From: Dactylis glomerata
Taxonomy: Eukaryota > Streptophyta > Magnoliopsida > Poales > Poaceae
Length of the DNA: 64,000 nt
Reading direction: 5' to 3'
NCBI GenBank assembly: GCA_007115705.1
Contig: QXEO01001123.1
Location: 1,550,001-1,614,000, forward strand
The notes beneath the pieces were generated by a model. The model saw only the letters and a list, made by a program, of their open reading frames with translations, did not search any database and was not told the DNA's origin. Below, one piece after another: positions 21,335 to 34,300 of this stretch; position 1 is the stretch's first letter; every line of letters begins with the position of its first letter. A program made the translations under genes and the position numbers.

Positions 21335-22165
21335 CAATCTAATTCTAAAAAAAAAGAAAAAATGCACTCCTCCATGGTATGTGAATGTTTGTGGGCACCC
21401 GATGGAATCGGTTAGCCATGGTTTTAGAAAGGAAAAAAGGTGGGGAGATGTGCCAAAGCTTTATAAAAGAGCACCAATGTGCCAAATTTTCAAAGAACTC
21501 GGAACCGCTCTCACTTGTTTATTATGGAAGATAGTAAGACCCCATTGCCAGTCGTTGACATGAGAACAACCACCTCTCAAAACCCAATTTTTATCTCTCT
21601 ATTTTATAAATGAAAAGCTCTAGCACATGTTTAATCACTGCTTCCCTCCGTGAAGGGCCTTTCTTTTACCTTTTTGTTGAGTCACCACCTTCTACCTTTA
21701 TGCACCATCTAAGAGAGCATAGTTGTTATTCTGAGTATAATGTGCATTGTCCCAAAGTTTCCATTGATTGATTCATGATGTTGGTTTCACTTGTTCTTAA
21801 ATTACTTGTATCTATTTGCCCTCTTAAACTTGAAGGTGTCCTATGCATTTATGTTTTGCTCTCTCATGAAGGATAAGCTGAAAACCATTTGTATGTTTTT
21901 CCATATGATTTGAACACACGTTTGACTTTCATTGTTTCATTTTCATGATCTTTTGTTTGTGTTCTTTTTCATGTTATAACATGGTTGCTAAGTTTCTTCT
22001 ATCAAGATTATGTCTTTCATGCCCATGTTTTAAGTTCTTTTGATCCCAACACTCAATGCTTTACATAGATGATCAGGATTGTGTAGGTGCATGTCACCTC
22101 AAAAATTATTTCTTTTGTTATCACTTACCTACTCGAGGACGAGCAGGAGTTAAGCTTGGGGATGC
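21335..22165 (+). repeat. 3' non-coding region of Gypsy #1, second part, with polypurine tract
   Basis: From 21600 it parallels 18300-18843 of Gypsy #2 ('cactgcttccct..gaagggcctttctt'). It ends in the purine-rich AAGCTTGGGGATGC (22152-22165) that would prime plus-strand synthesis at the 3' LTR. Confidence 0.75.
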
Positions 22166-23813
22166 TGATACGTCTCAAACGTATCTATAATTTTTGATGC
22201 TCCATGCTTGTTTTTACACCATTTGCTTAGTGTTTTGTTACACTTCGTGGCATTTTTATGTATTTTCCGGAACTAACATATTAACAAGATGCCACAGTGC
22301 CAGTTCCCTGTTTTCTGCTGTTTTTGTGTTTCAGAAAAGTTACACAGGAAATATTCTCGGAATTGGACGAAACAAAAGCCAAACATCCAGAAATTTATCA
22401 AAGCTTCCAGAGAACCGAAGAGGAGATGGAGTGGGGCCACGAGGGGCCCACACAATAGGTCGGCGCGGCCTAGGGCCTGGCCGCGCCCCCTATGTGTGAG
22501 GCCGCCTCGCTCCACTTCTGACGATGCCCCTTCGCCTATAAAGACCCCCCGACGGGAAAAATCTAAACACCCGATCACTTTTCCAGAAACACATCGCGAT
22601 CCACCGCCGTCGTCGACCCGAGGTCGGGAGGGTCCAGAAGCTCTTCTCAGCACCCTGCCGGAGAGGGGAATCACCACCGAAGGTCTTCTTCATCGCCATG
22701 CTTGCCTCCGGCGTGATGAGTGAGTAGTCTACCTTGTACTATGGGTCCATAGCAGTAGCTAGATGGATGTCTTCTCCACCATGTGCTTCAGGTTTAGATC
22801 TCGTGAGCTGCCTTACATGATCGAGATCACCGTTATGTAATTCTACATGTTGTGTTTGTTGGGATCCGATGAATATTGGTGTTATGATTGAGTTGATGTG
22901 CTGAATATTATCTTATGTTATCTCTATGTTGTTTATGATCTTGCATGCTCTCCGTTGTTAGTAGCTATCTTAGCCGTGTAGATACTAGTGACTCCAAGAG
23001 GGGGTATTTATGCCCGATAGTTGGGTTCATGCCTCTATTTAATCTGGGGGAGTGACAGAAACCTCTAAGGTTGTAGATGTGCTGTTGCCACTAGGGAGAA
23101 GACAAAATTCTTATGTCCAATGGCATATTGTTTGTTTACATTACACACTTTGCTTAATGCAGTTATCTATTGTTCGCAACTTAATACTTGTGGAGTTCTC
23201 AGATTGATTCTCCGCAAGTGGATTATTAGTCATAGATGCAGTTGGATGGCGGTCTATGTATCTTGTTGTAATGCCCAGAGTAAATCTCATAGTGATCCTC
23301 TCGACATATCATGTTATCTTTATTCTATCAATTGCCCAACTGTAATTTGTTTACCCAGCATGTGTTATTTTATCTTATGGAGAGACACCACTAGTGAACT
23401 GTGGACCCTGGTCCTATTTACATTATATTGCTATCACCTATTTACTTTACTCGCACTATTTACTTTCTTGCATATTACTATTTCTTTCCACTCGATAAGC
23501 TCATTCCTTTGTTTCAAGCAAACCGGTGAGATTGACAAGCTTATCGTAAGTTGAGAGCAAAGTATTTGGTTTTGTTGTGTGCAGGTTCCACGTTGCTACT
23601 AGTTGAAGATGCGCTAACACGTTAATCCTTAACGGCGCCCTTGTTGGAGTGTCACTAGGCTAGCAAGCATCACCTTCTGGAGTTTGGCTTTTTCCTGGAT
23701 TCGACATACCTTGGTTTCTTATTGAGGGAAAAGCTTGCTGCTGTACTTATCATATCGTCATCTTGGGGTTCCCAACTGGACGGTGATTTACATTAACACA
23801 CCGTGCCGCATCA
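22166..23813 (+). repeat. 3' LTR of Gypsy #1
   Basis: 1648 bp, TGATACGTCTCAAACG...CCGTGCCGCATCA, matching 2215-3840 plus 8836-8853. Frames within it are LTR shadows. Confidence 0.92.
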
Positions 23814-23818
23814 ACACC

Positions 23819-26194
23819 CTACCTCCATATTTATTATCAGGATTGTTGATGGAATAGATTTTCTAATCAATAATGGTTGAGGACCTTATGTGTGTGTCTT
23901 GATTTTCACGAGACAAAGTTATGGTCACATTATGATTATGAACGTATTATTCTTGTTTATCCTTTATAATTATTTAATGAGCATTTATAAATTTTAAACA
24001 TTAATTATCCAAGATAAATAATGACTTCATATTTAAATGACACTACTATTTGAAAGTCATACTTTATGATTAAGTACATGCAAAAATTACATATTGATGA
24101 AATGTATTGTTGCTAGATGATTTGATCTTTATACAATAAGAATCATATTTCGTTTGACGAAATGACTTAAACTCTGCGATATGGAGAGTACACCTAATTG
24201 TTGAGAACATGCATACAAATGATTTCAACATAGGAAAAAGAATGTACTTTAAAATGTTAAGTATTATACATGTCAATGTGTAGTATTCATATGTGTAGTG
24301 GTTATCATTATTTTGTATTCTTCATCGGAATTCCAAAGTGAATATTTGTATTTATGAGGTTCTGAATTCATTTGATGTGTTTAAAAGATTTTGGAAATGA
24401 AGAAAGAATTATAATTTAGTCCTTGTGTTAAAAGGAAGAAAATAAAGAACCAAAATTAAGTTATTGACTTTATCTTGATAATGTCAGAATAGTGCAACGG
24501 AATATGTTCTGGAGCGAAGGTCTACATTAGAAAAGAAAAAAATTAATGATGATGATCATATCATTTTCAATTGAAGTCCTTTATTGAGGAAAATAGAATT
24601 CATGAATAATCTTGTGCATGTTCACAAATTTAATTCATGATTTACTTGTAATGTTATTGGAACAAGACATACCTACGAACTATAAAGAAAAGATGGTGGA
24701 TCTAAATGCGAGAAATGACTTAGAGTCATGAAATCCTATTAAGTAAAGTTGTTACTTCATTCGAAGTTACATTTAAGATTGAAAAGCAAGAGTACTTGAT
24801 ATTATTAAGTAAAGTGTTACTTAATCTTCCTGATTAATGCAAGATTATAAGGAAGAAATGAAACTTCAAAAGAAGGACATAAAAACTTGGTTTGTCAAGG
24901 AAGATTGTTTCTACAAATTTAATAAGTTGACTACAACATGTAGTGATGCTTAAAGTCTTTTAGGTAATTGAAACAACGAGGTTGTCAAAATTGCAAGTTC
25001 TTAAAATTCATTTAAAAAGAGGCAAAGTTTTGTGAACTTTTTGGAAATTAATAACTCGCGACTTGGAAATCTGGATTTGATGTATGATCAAAGAATTTTG
25101 GAATTGTCCAAAAATATCGAGAAGAACTATAATTTATATAAAGCTGAGTGGGAGCTAAATTCCTCATCATTATATGTAGACGATATATTTTGAGTGGAAG
25201 CTATGAAAGCTTTCTCATATTATATGTGACAGACATATTTTTGAGTGGGAGCTTGACAAACATTCTTGTATGTAGATGACATATGATGAATGAAAGGTTG
25301 GTATTGACAAATATTAATAAATGGTATTAATAGATAAAGGAAAACATTGGTATCTATATAGATAGATTGATATGTTCAATATCATTAAGTCGGAATGTTT
25401 TCTTAGTTGAAATTCTGAAAGTCCAGAATGGAACAAGTCAGAGAGGAAACTCTTGGATGACTGAATGGCTAAGTGAAACATTGAGTTGGAACTCAGTATA
25501 ATAATAGTGGTTGATAGACGTTCCATGTTGATTACGTCATCTAAAACCATGTTATGTACACGACATAATATGACCCAAGTTCTTAGTTAGAAGAACACAT
25601 TCTGGAACGATTTGAGAATCGTTGAACAAAGATAAGTTTGAAGAACAAGTTCTGGAATGATTTGAGAATCGTTGAACAAAATATGTCCTTCAGGTTCCAG
25701 GTAGAACTAAGGACATATTTCTAAAGGAAAGTAAGCTTGGCCGCAAGTGAGAGTTTACCGAGTTTGTAAATTTGCAAAATGAAAGGCTTAGACATCGAAG
25801 TTGCACCTTTGCACTGCCGACTGAATCTACATGAATTGAAAAGTTAAAGGCTACTTAAAAGTGGCAAGTATATTGTTATGGCTTAGAAAGTTTGTCTTCT
25901 AGATGAGTGTGTTTCTAGTATGCATGGCGATAGAGAAAGTTCGTCTGTGACTAATCAAATGCCATTGCAAACACTAGAATACAAAGTCTCACTCTTTTGC
26001 CAAACATATACTTTAACGACATCATTTGATGATGGAACAATATCAAAGTAGTTGACAAGTTGCAAAGAATATAAAAGTTATACAGATTGTTGAAACACTC
26101 TCTCATGAGAAAGCATGGTCAAAGACACAAATGTCTGATATGGTGTCAGGATTGAATGCAGCTGGATTAGTTGTACTCTAGTGCAAGTGGGGAC
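23819..26194 (+). repeat. Decayed internal region of the outer Copia element
   Basis: AT-rich with no long frame. Scraps such as 'ttatatgtagacgatatatt' near 25170 look like the YVDD coding stretch of Copia reverse transcriptase, and a related scrap recurs near 25270. A ~50-base direct duplication around TTTGAGAATCGTTGAACAAA lies at about 25608-25680. It ends in GTGCAAGTGGGGAC before the LTR. Confidence 0.6.
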
Positions 26195-27932
26195 TGAAGG
26201 AAATATGCCCTAGAGGAAAATAATAAATGATTTATTTGCATATTTCATTTAGTTTATAATAAGTTCAATATTGTGCTATAACTGTGTCAGTTAGAGAACA
26301 CTGATACACGTGTGGTATTAAACAACCAGAGTCCCTAGTAAACCTCTTACTATCTCATTGGTCAAGTGATGATCAGTTTCCGGATCATGTGACATTTATG
26401 TCTAATTGACGATGAGGTTCATGCCATTTAGCAAATGTCATGATGGACATACCCAATGTTAGTATTATAACACGATCGTGTCATGATGTCCATGTTGCAA
26501 TGATAATAAAGGTTGTAACCTAAATCCTTGGACCGTGAGATCATATCTAATCAATACTTCCGGCAGAAGCTTTTAATGCATCAACCGTCACTACCTTAAC
26601 TAGGTGACTGAAAATGTGTTTTTGGGTTTTCCAATGGAGTATGTTGAGGCGTATACATCAAGAGTGGGATTTGTTCTTCCGTGTGATAGAAAGATACTCT
26701 AGGCCCACTCGGTGAGATTTCATCTAATGTTGCAACATGTGACTAGATCATGAGGATGAAATATCACGGAACGAGTAAATGACAATGTCGGTAACAAGAT
26801 TGAACTAGGTATGGTGATACCAACGATCAAGTCTCAGATATTGCAAGTATCGTAGAAACAAATGGAATAGGACATCGATGTTTGCGGTTCAACAACAAAA
26901 GTCCTTCCTAAATGCACATGGGTCATCCTAGATATCCAGATCTGATTGATGATCATTTACCGGAGAGAAGTCTCGGTGATGTCTAGGCATTTCCAAACCA
27001 TAGGGTTCGATGATGTGTGAGATTGGTTTTGGTACATTTGAATTTTTTGGAGTATTGACAAGAGAGAGACATAGAAGTTCCTTGGTGAATTGAAAGTCGT
27101 TCGGTGGATTCCGGAAGGGTTTCGGAGTAATGGCAATTAATTAAATAATGATTTAGTATTAATTAAATGAATTAATATTAAATATGATTATTTATTTAAT
27201 AAATAAAAGACATCCCACCTTGTTGGGCCCCTCTCGGAGGGAAGCCCAAGTGGGCCTAGGCACCCGCCTTATTGGATAAGGGAGTGGGGCGCCCTAGGAT
27301 TGGTGGGTGGGTCGAATAGGGCCAATGGGGTGGCTGGCTGGGCTTGCCCTAGCCTTGGGCGCCCTAGGTTTTGCTCCTCCCTCACTTAGCCGCCGGCTAG
27401 GTGCCTTGGGGGAGGAGCACACAATTGGATTGAGGGAGTTCCTTTGGAGGAGCTCTCCTATCCTCTCCTCCTCATGCGCCACCTCCCTCTCCCACGTATC
27501 TCCCTCTCATGTGGCTCTCCAAAGGGCTGCGTAGGAGCGAGAACTATTCTACCGCTGCACGCCGTTGTGCTGCGGGAATTTCGAATCTGATCCAAACCTA
27601 TCTACTTCTGCAATCTCGGCTGGATCGGAGAGACCGAAAGAAGTCATCATTCATCGTATGTTTACAAAACTATGAGGTGCTGCACTTGTGGCACTAATTT
27701 GTTGCGCTAGTGTTATCACACTGGTGTCGTGATATCAAGTTCTACATGACCTTGAGGTCGGTTACGTTGGCTTCATCACCAACGCCTATGCGGGGGCGTA
27801 ATCCCCGCGTTCGGTCTACAAGGGTATGCCACTGAATCTCCAGCTAATCATTTCAGCATTACTAATAGATACATCTTGGGCAATTCGGGTTGCATAGCCA
27901 ATAATTTTTTTTGTTATTTGCATCGAACCCCA
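26195..27932 (+). repeat. 3' LTR of the outer Copia element
   Basis: 1738 bp. It starts TGAAGGAAATATGCCCTAGAGG, a variant of the BARE/Angela LTR start, and ends CGAACCCCA. The 5' LTR tail at 1-369 aligns to its last 370 bases. The GC-rich frames at 27294-27534 belong to this LTR. Confidence 0.85.
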
Positions 27933-27944
27933 AAAAACCTTTGG

Positions 27945-28260
27945 GTAAACTTTGACTCTCTAAAAGAACAGTGGTGTGCGATCTTCGGGGTGAATCGACA
28001 GCGGTGAAATGGTCTCACCTCCTAGCTTCTTACCGCTTGGGAGCTTTGGAATGAAAGGAATGCACGATTTTTTAGGAACGTAGCCTCCATGCCCGCTAGA
28101 GTTATTTCAATTCTCAAGAGTAGTGCATACTTGTGGAGAGTGGTCGGGGCAAAATATTAGAGTGCCAAATATAAACTCCTAAATTCTTCTTCTTAATCAA
28201 TGAAATAGGCAAAACTTTTGCCTTGTTTCAAAAAATAAAAATAAAAAATAGGCTAAAACG
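27945..28260 (+). pseudogene. 3' end of a LINE (L1-type) ORF2 with A-rich tail
   Basis: From 28032 to the TAG at 28158-28160 a frame reads TAWELWNERNARFF...ISILKSSAYLWRVVGAKY, the usual C-terminal end of plant L1 reverse-transcriptase ORFs (W-x-x-W-N-x-R-N). The 3' UTR ends in 'caaaaaataaaaataaaaaat', a degenerate A-rich tail. The element is 5'-truncated, as most LINE copies are. Confidence 0.75.
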
Positions 28261-28449
28261 AATAAGTAAAATCTAGATGTAGTACTTTTGAAATTAAAAA
28301 TTACTTTCTCTGTACCATAAATTTTTACGTGAATATACAATAGTGGAAAAAGGGTCTATTATCCCGGTTGGGAATGGGCTTTAGTCCTGGTTGTCCAATC
28401 AGGACTGGCAAAGCGGGACTAAAGCCCCTCTTTAGTCCCGATTGCTCAC

Positions 28450-30132
28450 TGTTGGAATTATACCCTAGAGGCAATAATAAAGATGTTATTATTATAATTC
28501 TTGTTCATGATAATGTTTATATTCCATGCTAGAATTGTATTAAGCGAAAACCTTAATACTTGTGTGGTTTATGAACAACATTGTGTCCCTAGTACGCCTC
28601 TATGGACTAGCTCATTGATTAATGATGGTTAAGGTTTCCTAACCATAGACATGAGTTGTCAATTAATAATGAGATCATGTCATTAGGAGAATGATGTGGT
28701 GGACAGACCCAAATAAAGCACAGCAATTAGATCGTGTCATTGTGTTCATCTTTGCAAAGCTTTTTCCTATGTCAAGTATTGTATTCCTTAGACCATGAGA
28801 TAATACAACTCCCTGGTATCGGAAGAAAGCTTTGAGGTCATCAAACGTCATTCTATGAAAGGGTGATTATAAAGGTGTCTCTCAGGTGATCAGAAAGTAC
28901 TTGTTGGGTTGAATGTATCGAGATGGAATTTGTCCCTCCCGAGTCGGAGAGATATACTTCAGGCCCACTCGGTAATCGATATCAACACCGCTTGCAAGCA
29001 TGTGGTTAAGGAGTTAATCATGAAGTGATATCAGATTACGGAACAAGTAAAGTACTTGCTGTGAACGAGATTGAACTAGGTATGTCAATACCGGCGATCG
29101 AATCTCGGGCAAGTAAAATATCGCGAGACGAAGGGAATACATATACGGGATTAATTGAATCCTGGCATCGTGGTTCATCCGATATGATCATCGATGAATA
29201 TGTGGGAGTCCATATGGGTTTCCAAATCCCGCTATTGATTATTGATAGAAGATCATGCCTGCATATTCTCGAACCCGTAGGGTCACACACTTAACGTGCA
29301 TCGACGCTAGGATAGAATGGATAAATTGGCTAATGAGTTTTTGTTCGGAGTCTCGGATGTGATCCAGGACATCACGAGAGGTTCCGAAATGGTCCGGAGA
29401 ATAAGATTCATATAAAGGAAAGCAGTTTTTTGGATTCCGGAATCGTTTCAGAGTTTATCGGTATTGTACCGGAAGGTTCTAGAAGGTTCCAGAGTGGGGC
29501 CAACTTGGGCCCACTTGACGGAGGCCTGCATGGGCCTAAGGGGAAGTGTCCTGGCCACTTTGGGCCAGGCGCACAAGGCCCCTAAGGCCCAGCCGGCCAG
29601 CCCTTAGGGGAAACCCTAAGGGAACCTTCCAGAAGGAAGGGGGAAAACTTGCCCCCCACTCTTCCCCCGTGGGCCGCCGCCCTAGGGCTTGGAGGAGGGG
29701 TCAAGGCAGCCGGCCAGGCCCCTATATAAGGAGGGGCAGGGGCGCAACCTCCCTCCACCCCAACCCTAGCCGCCGGCCAACTGCTGCCCTCCAATCTCTC
29801 TCTGTCGCGACTGCGCGTAGGCGAAGCCCTGCCGCAGAAACTCTCCACCATAAGCACTGGACCAAGGAAGGAGGAGACGTCGCTGCACCGTACGTGTGCA
29901 TCTCTCGGAGGCATCGCTACTTGCGGCGTTGGATCGGATCGGATCGCGGGGAGGAGATGGCTAGTACGACTACATCATCCACGTTCTGTTTAACGTTTCT
30001 GCTGTGCGATTTCTTCAAGGGTATGAAGATCTCATCTATTTCTCTCGTTGATTACATCTCCTAGATTAGATCTTGGCTTTTTGTTCGCATCCGTAGGAAA
30101 TTTTTTGATTTACTATGTTGCGAAACCCTTCA
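28450..30132 (+). repeat. 5' LTR of the BARE/Angela element
   Basis: 1683 bp. It lacks 46 bases present in the 3' LTR (between 'ccataagcac' and 'tggaccaagg', near 29853). A TATA box, TATATAAG, is at 29723-29730. Confidence 0.93.
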
Positions 30133-30133
30133 G

Positions 30134-30145
30134 TGGTATCAGAGC
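30134..30145 (+). other. Primer-binding site (initiator tRNA-Met)
   Basis: Perfect TGGTATCAGAGC, one base after the LTR. Confidence 0.95.
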
Positions 30146-31355
30146 TAGATCTATGCGTAGATGTGTTTCACGAGTAGAACGCAACATGCTTGTTGCGGGC
30201 GTTGATGTTTTCTGTTGCAAACCTCTTTGTTGTGTATTTCTTATGGCGCGGTATAGTGAGATCGAAGCGGTCCAGGCCAACTTTACGCGACCTCGTTCGC
30301 GAGACCGGCTCCGCACTTGACGTGTGGCTTGTTCCACACATGCGGCTGGTGGATGCCAGTTTCTCTCACTATAGTAGTCATGGGATTTACAACGGATGTT
30401 AGCAACCATAATATCACCGTTGTGGCTTTTCGTAGGTAAGAATCGTTCTTAACTTGTTACTCCCATGAGCCACGTAAAACATGGAACAACAAAGTAGAGG
30501 TGTCTAACTTGTTTTTGCAGGGAGTGTTTTGTGATATGGTATGGCCACAAGATGTGAAGTGATATATGTGATGTATGCGATGATCATGTTTTGTAATATT
30601 TTATGACTTGCATGTCGATGAGTTCACAACCGGCAGGAGCCATATGGTTGTCTTTATAATTGTGTATGACCTGCGTGTCAACTTCTTATACGCTATGTAA
30701 TAGCTTTACTTTATCGCTAATAGTTAGCAATAGTTGTAGTTGCTATTCGTGGTGGAGGCAATCATGGTGGAGTGATGGAGATCATGTCGGCGCGCACAAG
30801 ATGGAGATCATTGAGCGGAGATTGGCTATACCATGTCACATAAAATTATATGCATGAGATGTTTATTTTTATGTATCTTATTATGCTTTGATCGCGACGG
30901 TAGCATTTTAAGATGATTCCTCACTTAAAGATCAAGATAAAATTGTGTTCTCCCCATGTATGCACCATTGCGAAAGTTCGTCGTTTTGAAGCATCTCGTG
31001 ATGATCGGGTGCTATAAACTCTACGTTCACATACAACGGGTGCAAGCCAGTTTTGCACACGTGGAAATACTTGGGTTTGACTTGACGAGCCTAGCATGTA
31101 CAGACATGGCCTTGGAACACATGAACCGAAAGGTTAAACATGAGTCATATGAATGATATGATCGACACTTTGTTGTCCACCATTGAAACCACATCTCTTC
31201 TCGTGAAGATCGGATTAGGTGTGGTGAATTTGGATCGTGTTCACTAAACAACTTGAGGGATGTTGAATTTAGTGGGAGTTCATCTAGTAATTTGATTAAG
31301 TTGAACTAGTTATCATGAACATAGTCTAAATTATACTTGCAATGTTGTAGATCAA
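30146..31355 (+). other. Leader of the BARE/Angela element
   Basis: 1.2-kb untranslated leader with only short frames, as usual in this lineage. It resembles 386-1420. Confidence 0.75.
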
Positions 31356-34300
31356 ATGGCTAAGTCCAACTTCAACTTCAACGTGTTTGCTGAGAAAGAA
31401 AAGCTTAAAAACAATGGGTCTAACTTCACCAACTGGTTCCGCAATCTGAGGATCATTCTCGCTGGCGGAAAAAAGGCTTATGTACTTGAGGAAGCGCTAG
31501 GTAACCCCCCTGCTGCAACAGCGAAAACTGAAGAACTTGCTGACTTCAATTTTCGCAGAGATGATTATGATGCGATTATGAGTACCATGTTGTTTTCTAT
31601 GGAACCGGAACTTCAAAATCGTTTTGAGAAGTACTGCGGGCCTTATGAGATACTTGAGGAACTGAAAACCATGTTTCAGACTCAAGCCCGTTCTGAGAGA
31701 TATGAGATCTCTGAGAAGTTCTTTAACTACAAGATGGAGGAAGGGAGTTCCGTTAGTGAGCACGCCATTAAGATGTCGGGCTACGCTCAACGCCTTGAGC
31801 AACTGGACTGCAAGATTCCAAAAGAGCTCAAGATTGACAGAGTTCTGCAATCACTCCCTCCTAGCTACAAAGGCTTTGTAGTTACTCACAATCAAATTGG
31901 TTCCACTGATACGATCACTGAGCTCTTCGCTAAGCTGAAAGCTGCGGAGGTGGATATCAAGAAAGATAATCATGTGTTGATGGTCAACAAGACCACTAGC
32001 TTCAAGAAAGCTAAAGGTGCAAAGGGATCCTTCAAGAAAGGCAGCGGCAAGCGTGTTGCCCCTACTGAGAAGAAGCTCAAGTCTGGTCCTAAGCCGGACG
32101 TTGAGTGCTTCTATTGCAAGGACAAGGGTCACTGGAAACGCAACTGTCCAAAGTACTTAGCGGACAAGAAGGCTGGCACCATCAAAGGTATATTTGATAT
32201 ACATGTTATTGATGTCTACCTTACTAGCGCTTGTTGTAGTGCCTGGGTATATGATACTGGTTCAGTTGCTAATATTTGTAACTCGAAACAGGAGCTACGG
32301 AATAGACGGCGGCTAGCAAGGGATGAGGTGACAATGCGCGTCGGCAATGGATCAAAAGTTGACGTGATGGCCGTCAGCATGCTCTCCTTAATTTTACCTT
32401 TGGGATTAGTTTTAAACCTTAATAAGTGTTATTATGTGCCTACGTTGAGCATGGACATTATATCTGGATCATGTTTATTGCAACACGGTTATTCATTTAA
32501 GTCAAAGAATAATGGTTGTTCTATTTATATGAATAACATATTTTTTGGTCATGCACCTGTTGTGAATGGTTTATTTCTTCTGAATCTCGAAAGCAATGAA
32601 ACACACATCCATAACATTGAGGCTAAAAGATGCAAAGTAGATAGTTATAATCCAACTTATTTGTGGCACTGCCGTCTAGGTCATATTGGTGTAAAACGCA
32701 TGAAGAAACTCCATTCTGATGGACTTTTGGAGTCTCTTGATTTTGAATCATTTGACACGTGTGAGCCATGCCTCATGGGCAAGATGATCAAAACCCCATT
32801 CTCCGGAATAATGGAGCGAGCAACGGACTTATTGGAAATCATACATACCGATGTGTGCAGACCAATGAGTATTTCGACGTGTGGTGGATATCGCTATTTT
32901 CTCACTTTTACTGATGATTTAAGTAGATACGGGTATGTCTATTTAATGAAACATAAATCTGAAACATTTGAAAAGTTCAAAGAATTTCAGAACGAAGTGG
33001 AAAACTATCATAACAGGAAAATTAAATTTCTACGATCCGATCGTGGAGGTGAATATTTGAGTTATGATTTTCTCACGCATCTTAAAGCAAGCAGAATCGT
33101 TTCGCAACTCACGCCACCTGGAACACCACGGCGCAATGGTGTGTCTAAACGCCCAAATCGAACTCTATTAGATATGGTTCGATCGATGATGTCTCTTACA
33201 GATTTACCGTTATCATTTTGGGGTTATGCATTAGAAACCGCTGCATTCACTTTAAATAGGGCACCATCTAAATCCGTTGAGACGACACCGTATGAACTAT
33301 GGTTTGGTGCTAAACCTAAGCTGTCGTTTCTTAAAATTTGGGGATGCGAAGCTTACGTCAAGAAGTTGATACCGGACAAGCTCAAACCTAAAGCGGAGAA
33401 ATACGTCTTCATAGGATACCCTAAGGAAACGATTGGGTATACCTTCTACCACAGATCCGAAGGCAAAGTATTTGTTGCTAAGAACGGATCCTTTCTTGAG
33501 AAGGAGTTTCTCTCGAAAGAAGTGAGTGGGAGGAAGGTAGAGCTAGACGAGGTTATTGAACCTTCTCTCGAGTTGGAGAGTAGCGCAGCACCCGAAGTTG
33601 TTCCGGCACCGCCTGCACCAACAGGAGAGGAAGCTAATGACGAGGATCATGAAACTTCGAACGATGCTACTACTAAACTTCGCAGGTCGACAAGGTCGCG
33701 TGCCACTCCTGAATGGTACGGCAACCCTGTCTTAACCGTCTTGTTGTTAGACAACAATGAACCTGCGAACTATGAGGAAGCAATGATGAGCCCAGACTCT
33801 GAGAAATGGCTAGAGGCCATGAAATCCGAATTGGGATCCATGAGCGAAAACCAAGTATGGACTTTGGTGGACCCTCCTAGCGACCGTAAGGCCATTGAGT
33901 GCAAATGGATTTTCAAGAAGAAAACGGACGCGGATGGTAATGTTACTGTCTATAAAGCTCGGCTTGTCGCAAAAGGTTTTTGGCAAGTTCAAGGTGTTGA
34001 CTACGATGAGACTTTCTCTCCCGTAGCGATGTTTAAGTCCATTCGGATTATGAAATATGGCAGATGGATGTCAAGACTGTGTTACTCAATGGCAACATTG
34101 ATGAAGAGTTGTATATGATGCAGCCCGAAGGTTTTGTCGATCCTAAGGATGCTAATAAAGTGTGCAAACTTCAGCGTTCCATTTATGGGCTGAAGCAAGC
34201 ATCTCGGAGTTGGAACCTTTGTTTTGATCAAGTGATCAAGAGTTTTGGATTTGTTCCAAATTGCTATGAAGCTTGTGTTTACAAGAAAGTGAGTGGGAGC

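Larger units (their letters stand above)
2215..23813 (+). mobile_element. Athila-like Gypsy LTR retrotransposon #1 (non-autonomous), carrying nested insertions
   Basis: It begins TGATACGTCTCAAACG, ends CCGTGCCGCATCA, and is flanked by the 5-bp duplication ACACC (2210-2214 and 23814-23818), so both boundaries are direct observations. The LTRs are about 1.64 kb. A tRNA-Asp-type primer site follows the 5' LTR. The only coding region is gag plus a retropepsin-like domain; reverse transcriptase and integrase are absent, so it would need a helper. It was inserted into the old Copia element. It contains a Mutator-like element inside its 5' LTR and the TG...CA element at 12966-21329. Confidence 0.9.
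1..27932 (+). mobile_element. Old decayed Copia LTR retrotransposon (outermost layer of the nest)
   Basis: The window opens inside its 5' LTR (1-369) and the matching 3' LTR is at 26195-27932. The two LTR ends align, both closing with CGAACCCCA. An initiator-tRNA-Met-type primer site follows the left LTR, and a purine-rich stretch (GTGGGGAC) precedes the right one. Leader sequence resembles that of the BARE/Angela element at 28450, so this is a relative. Apart from short RT-like scraps the coding region has decayed beyond recognition. The internal region is split by the Gypsy element at 2215-23813. The 5' flank lies outside the window, so its target-site duplication cannot be checked. Confidence 0.8.

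Noticed and set aside
29546..30064. 172-codon frame in the BARE/Angela LTR, repeated at 36434
   Set aside because: It lies in the GC-rich promoter part of both LTRs, differs in length between them, and has no domain.
30134..30145. tRNA-Met-like sequence
   Set aside because: It is the 12-base primer-binding site of the Copia element. There is no tRNA cloverleaf.
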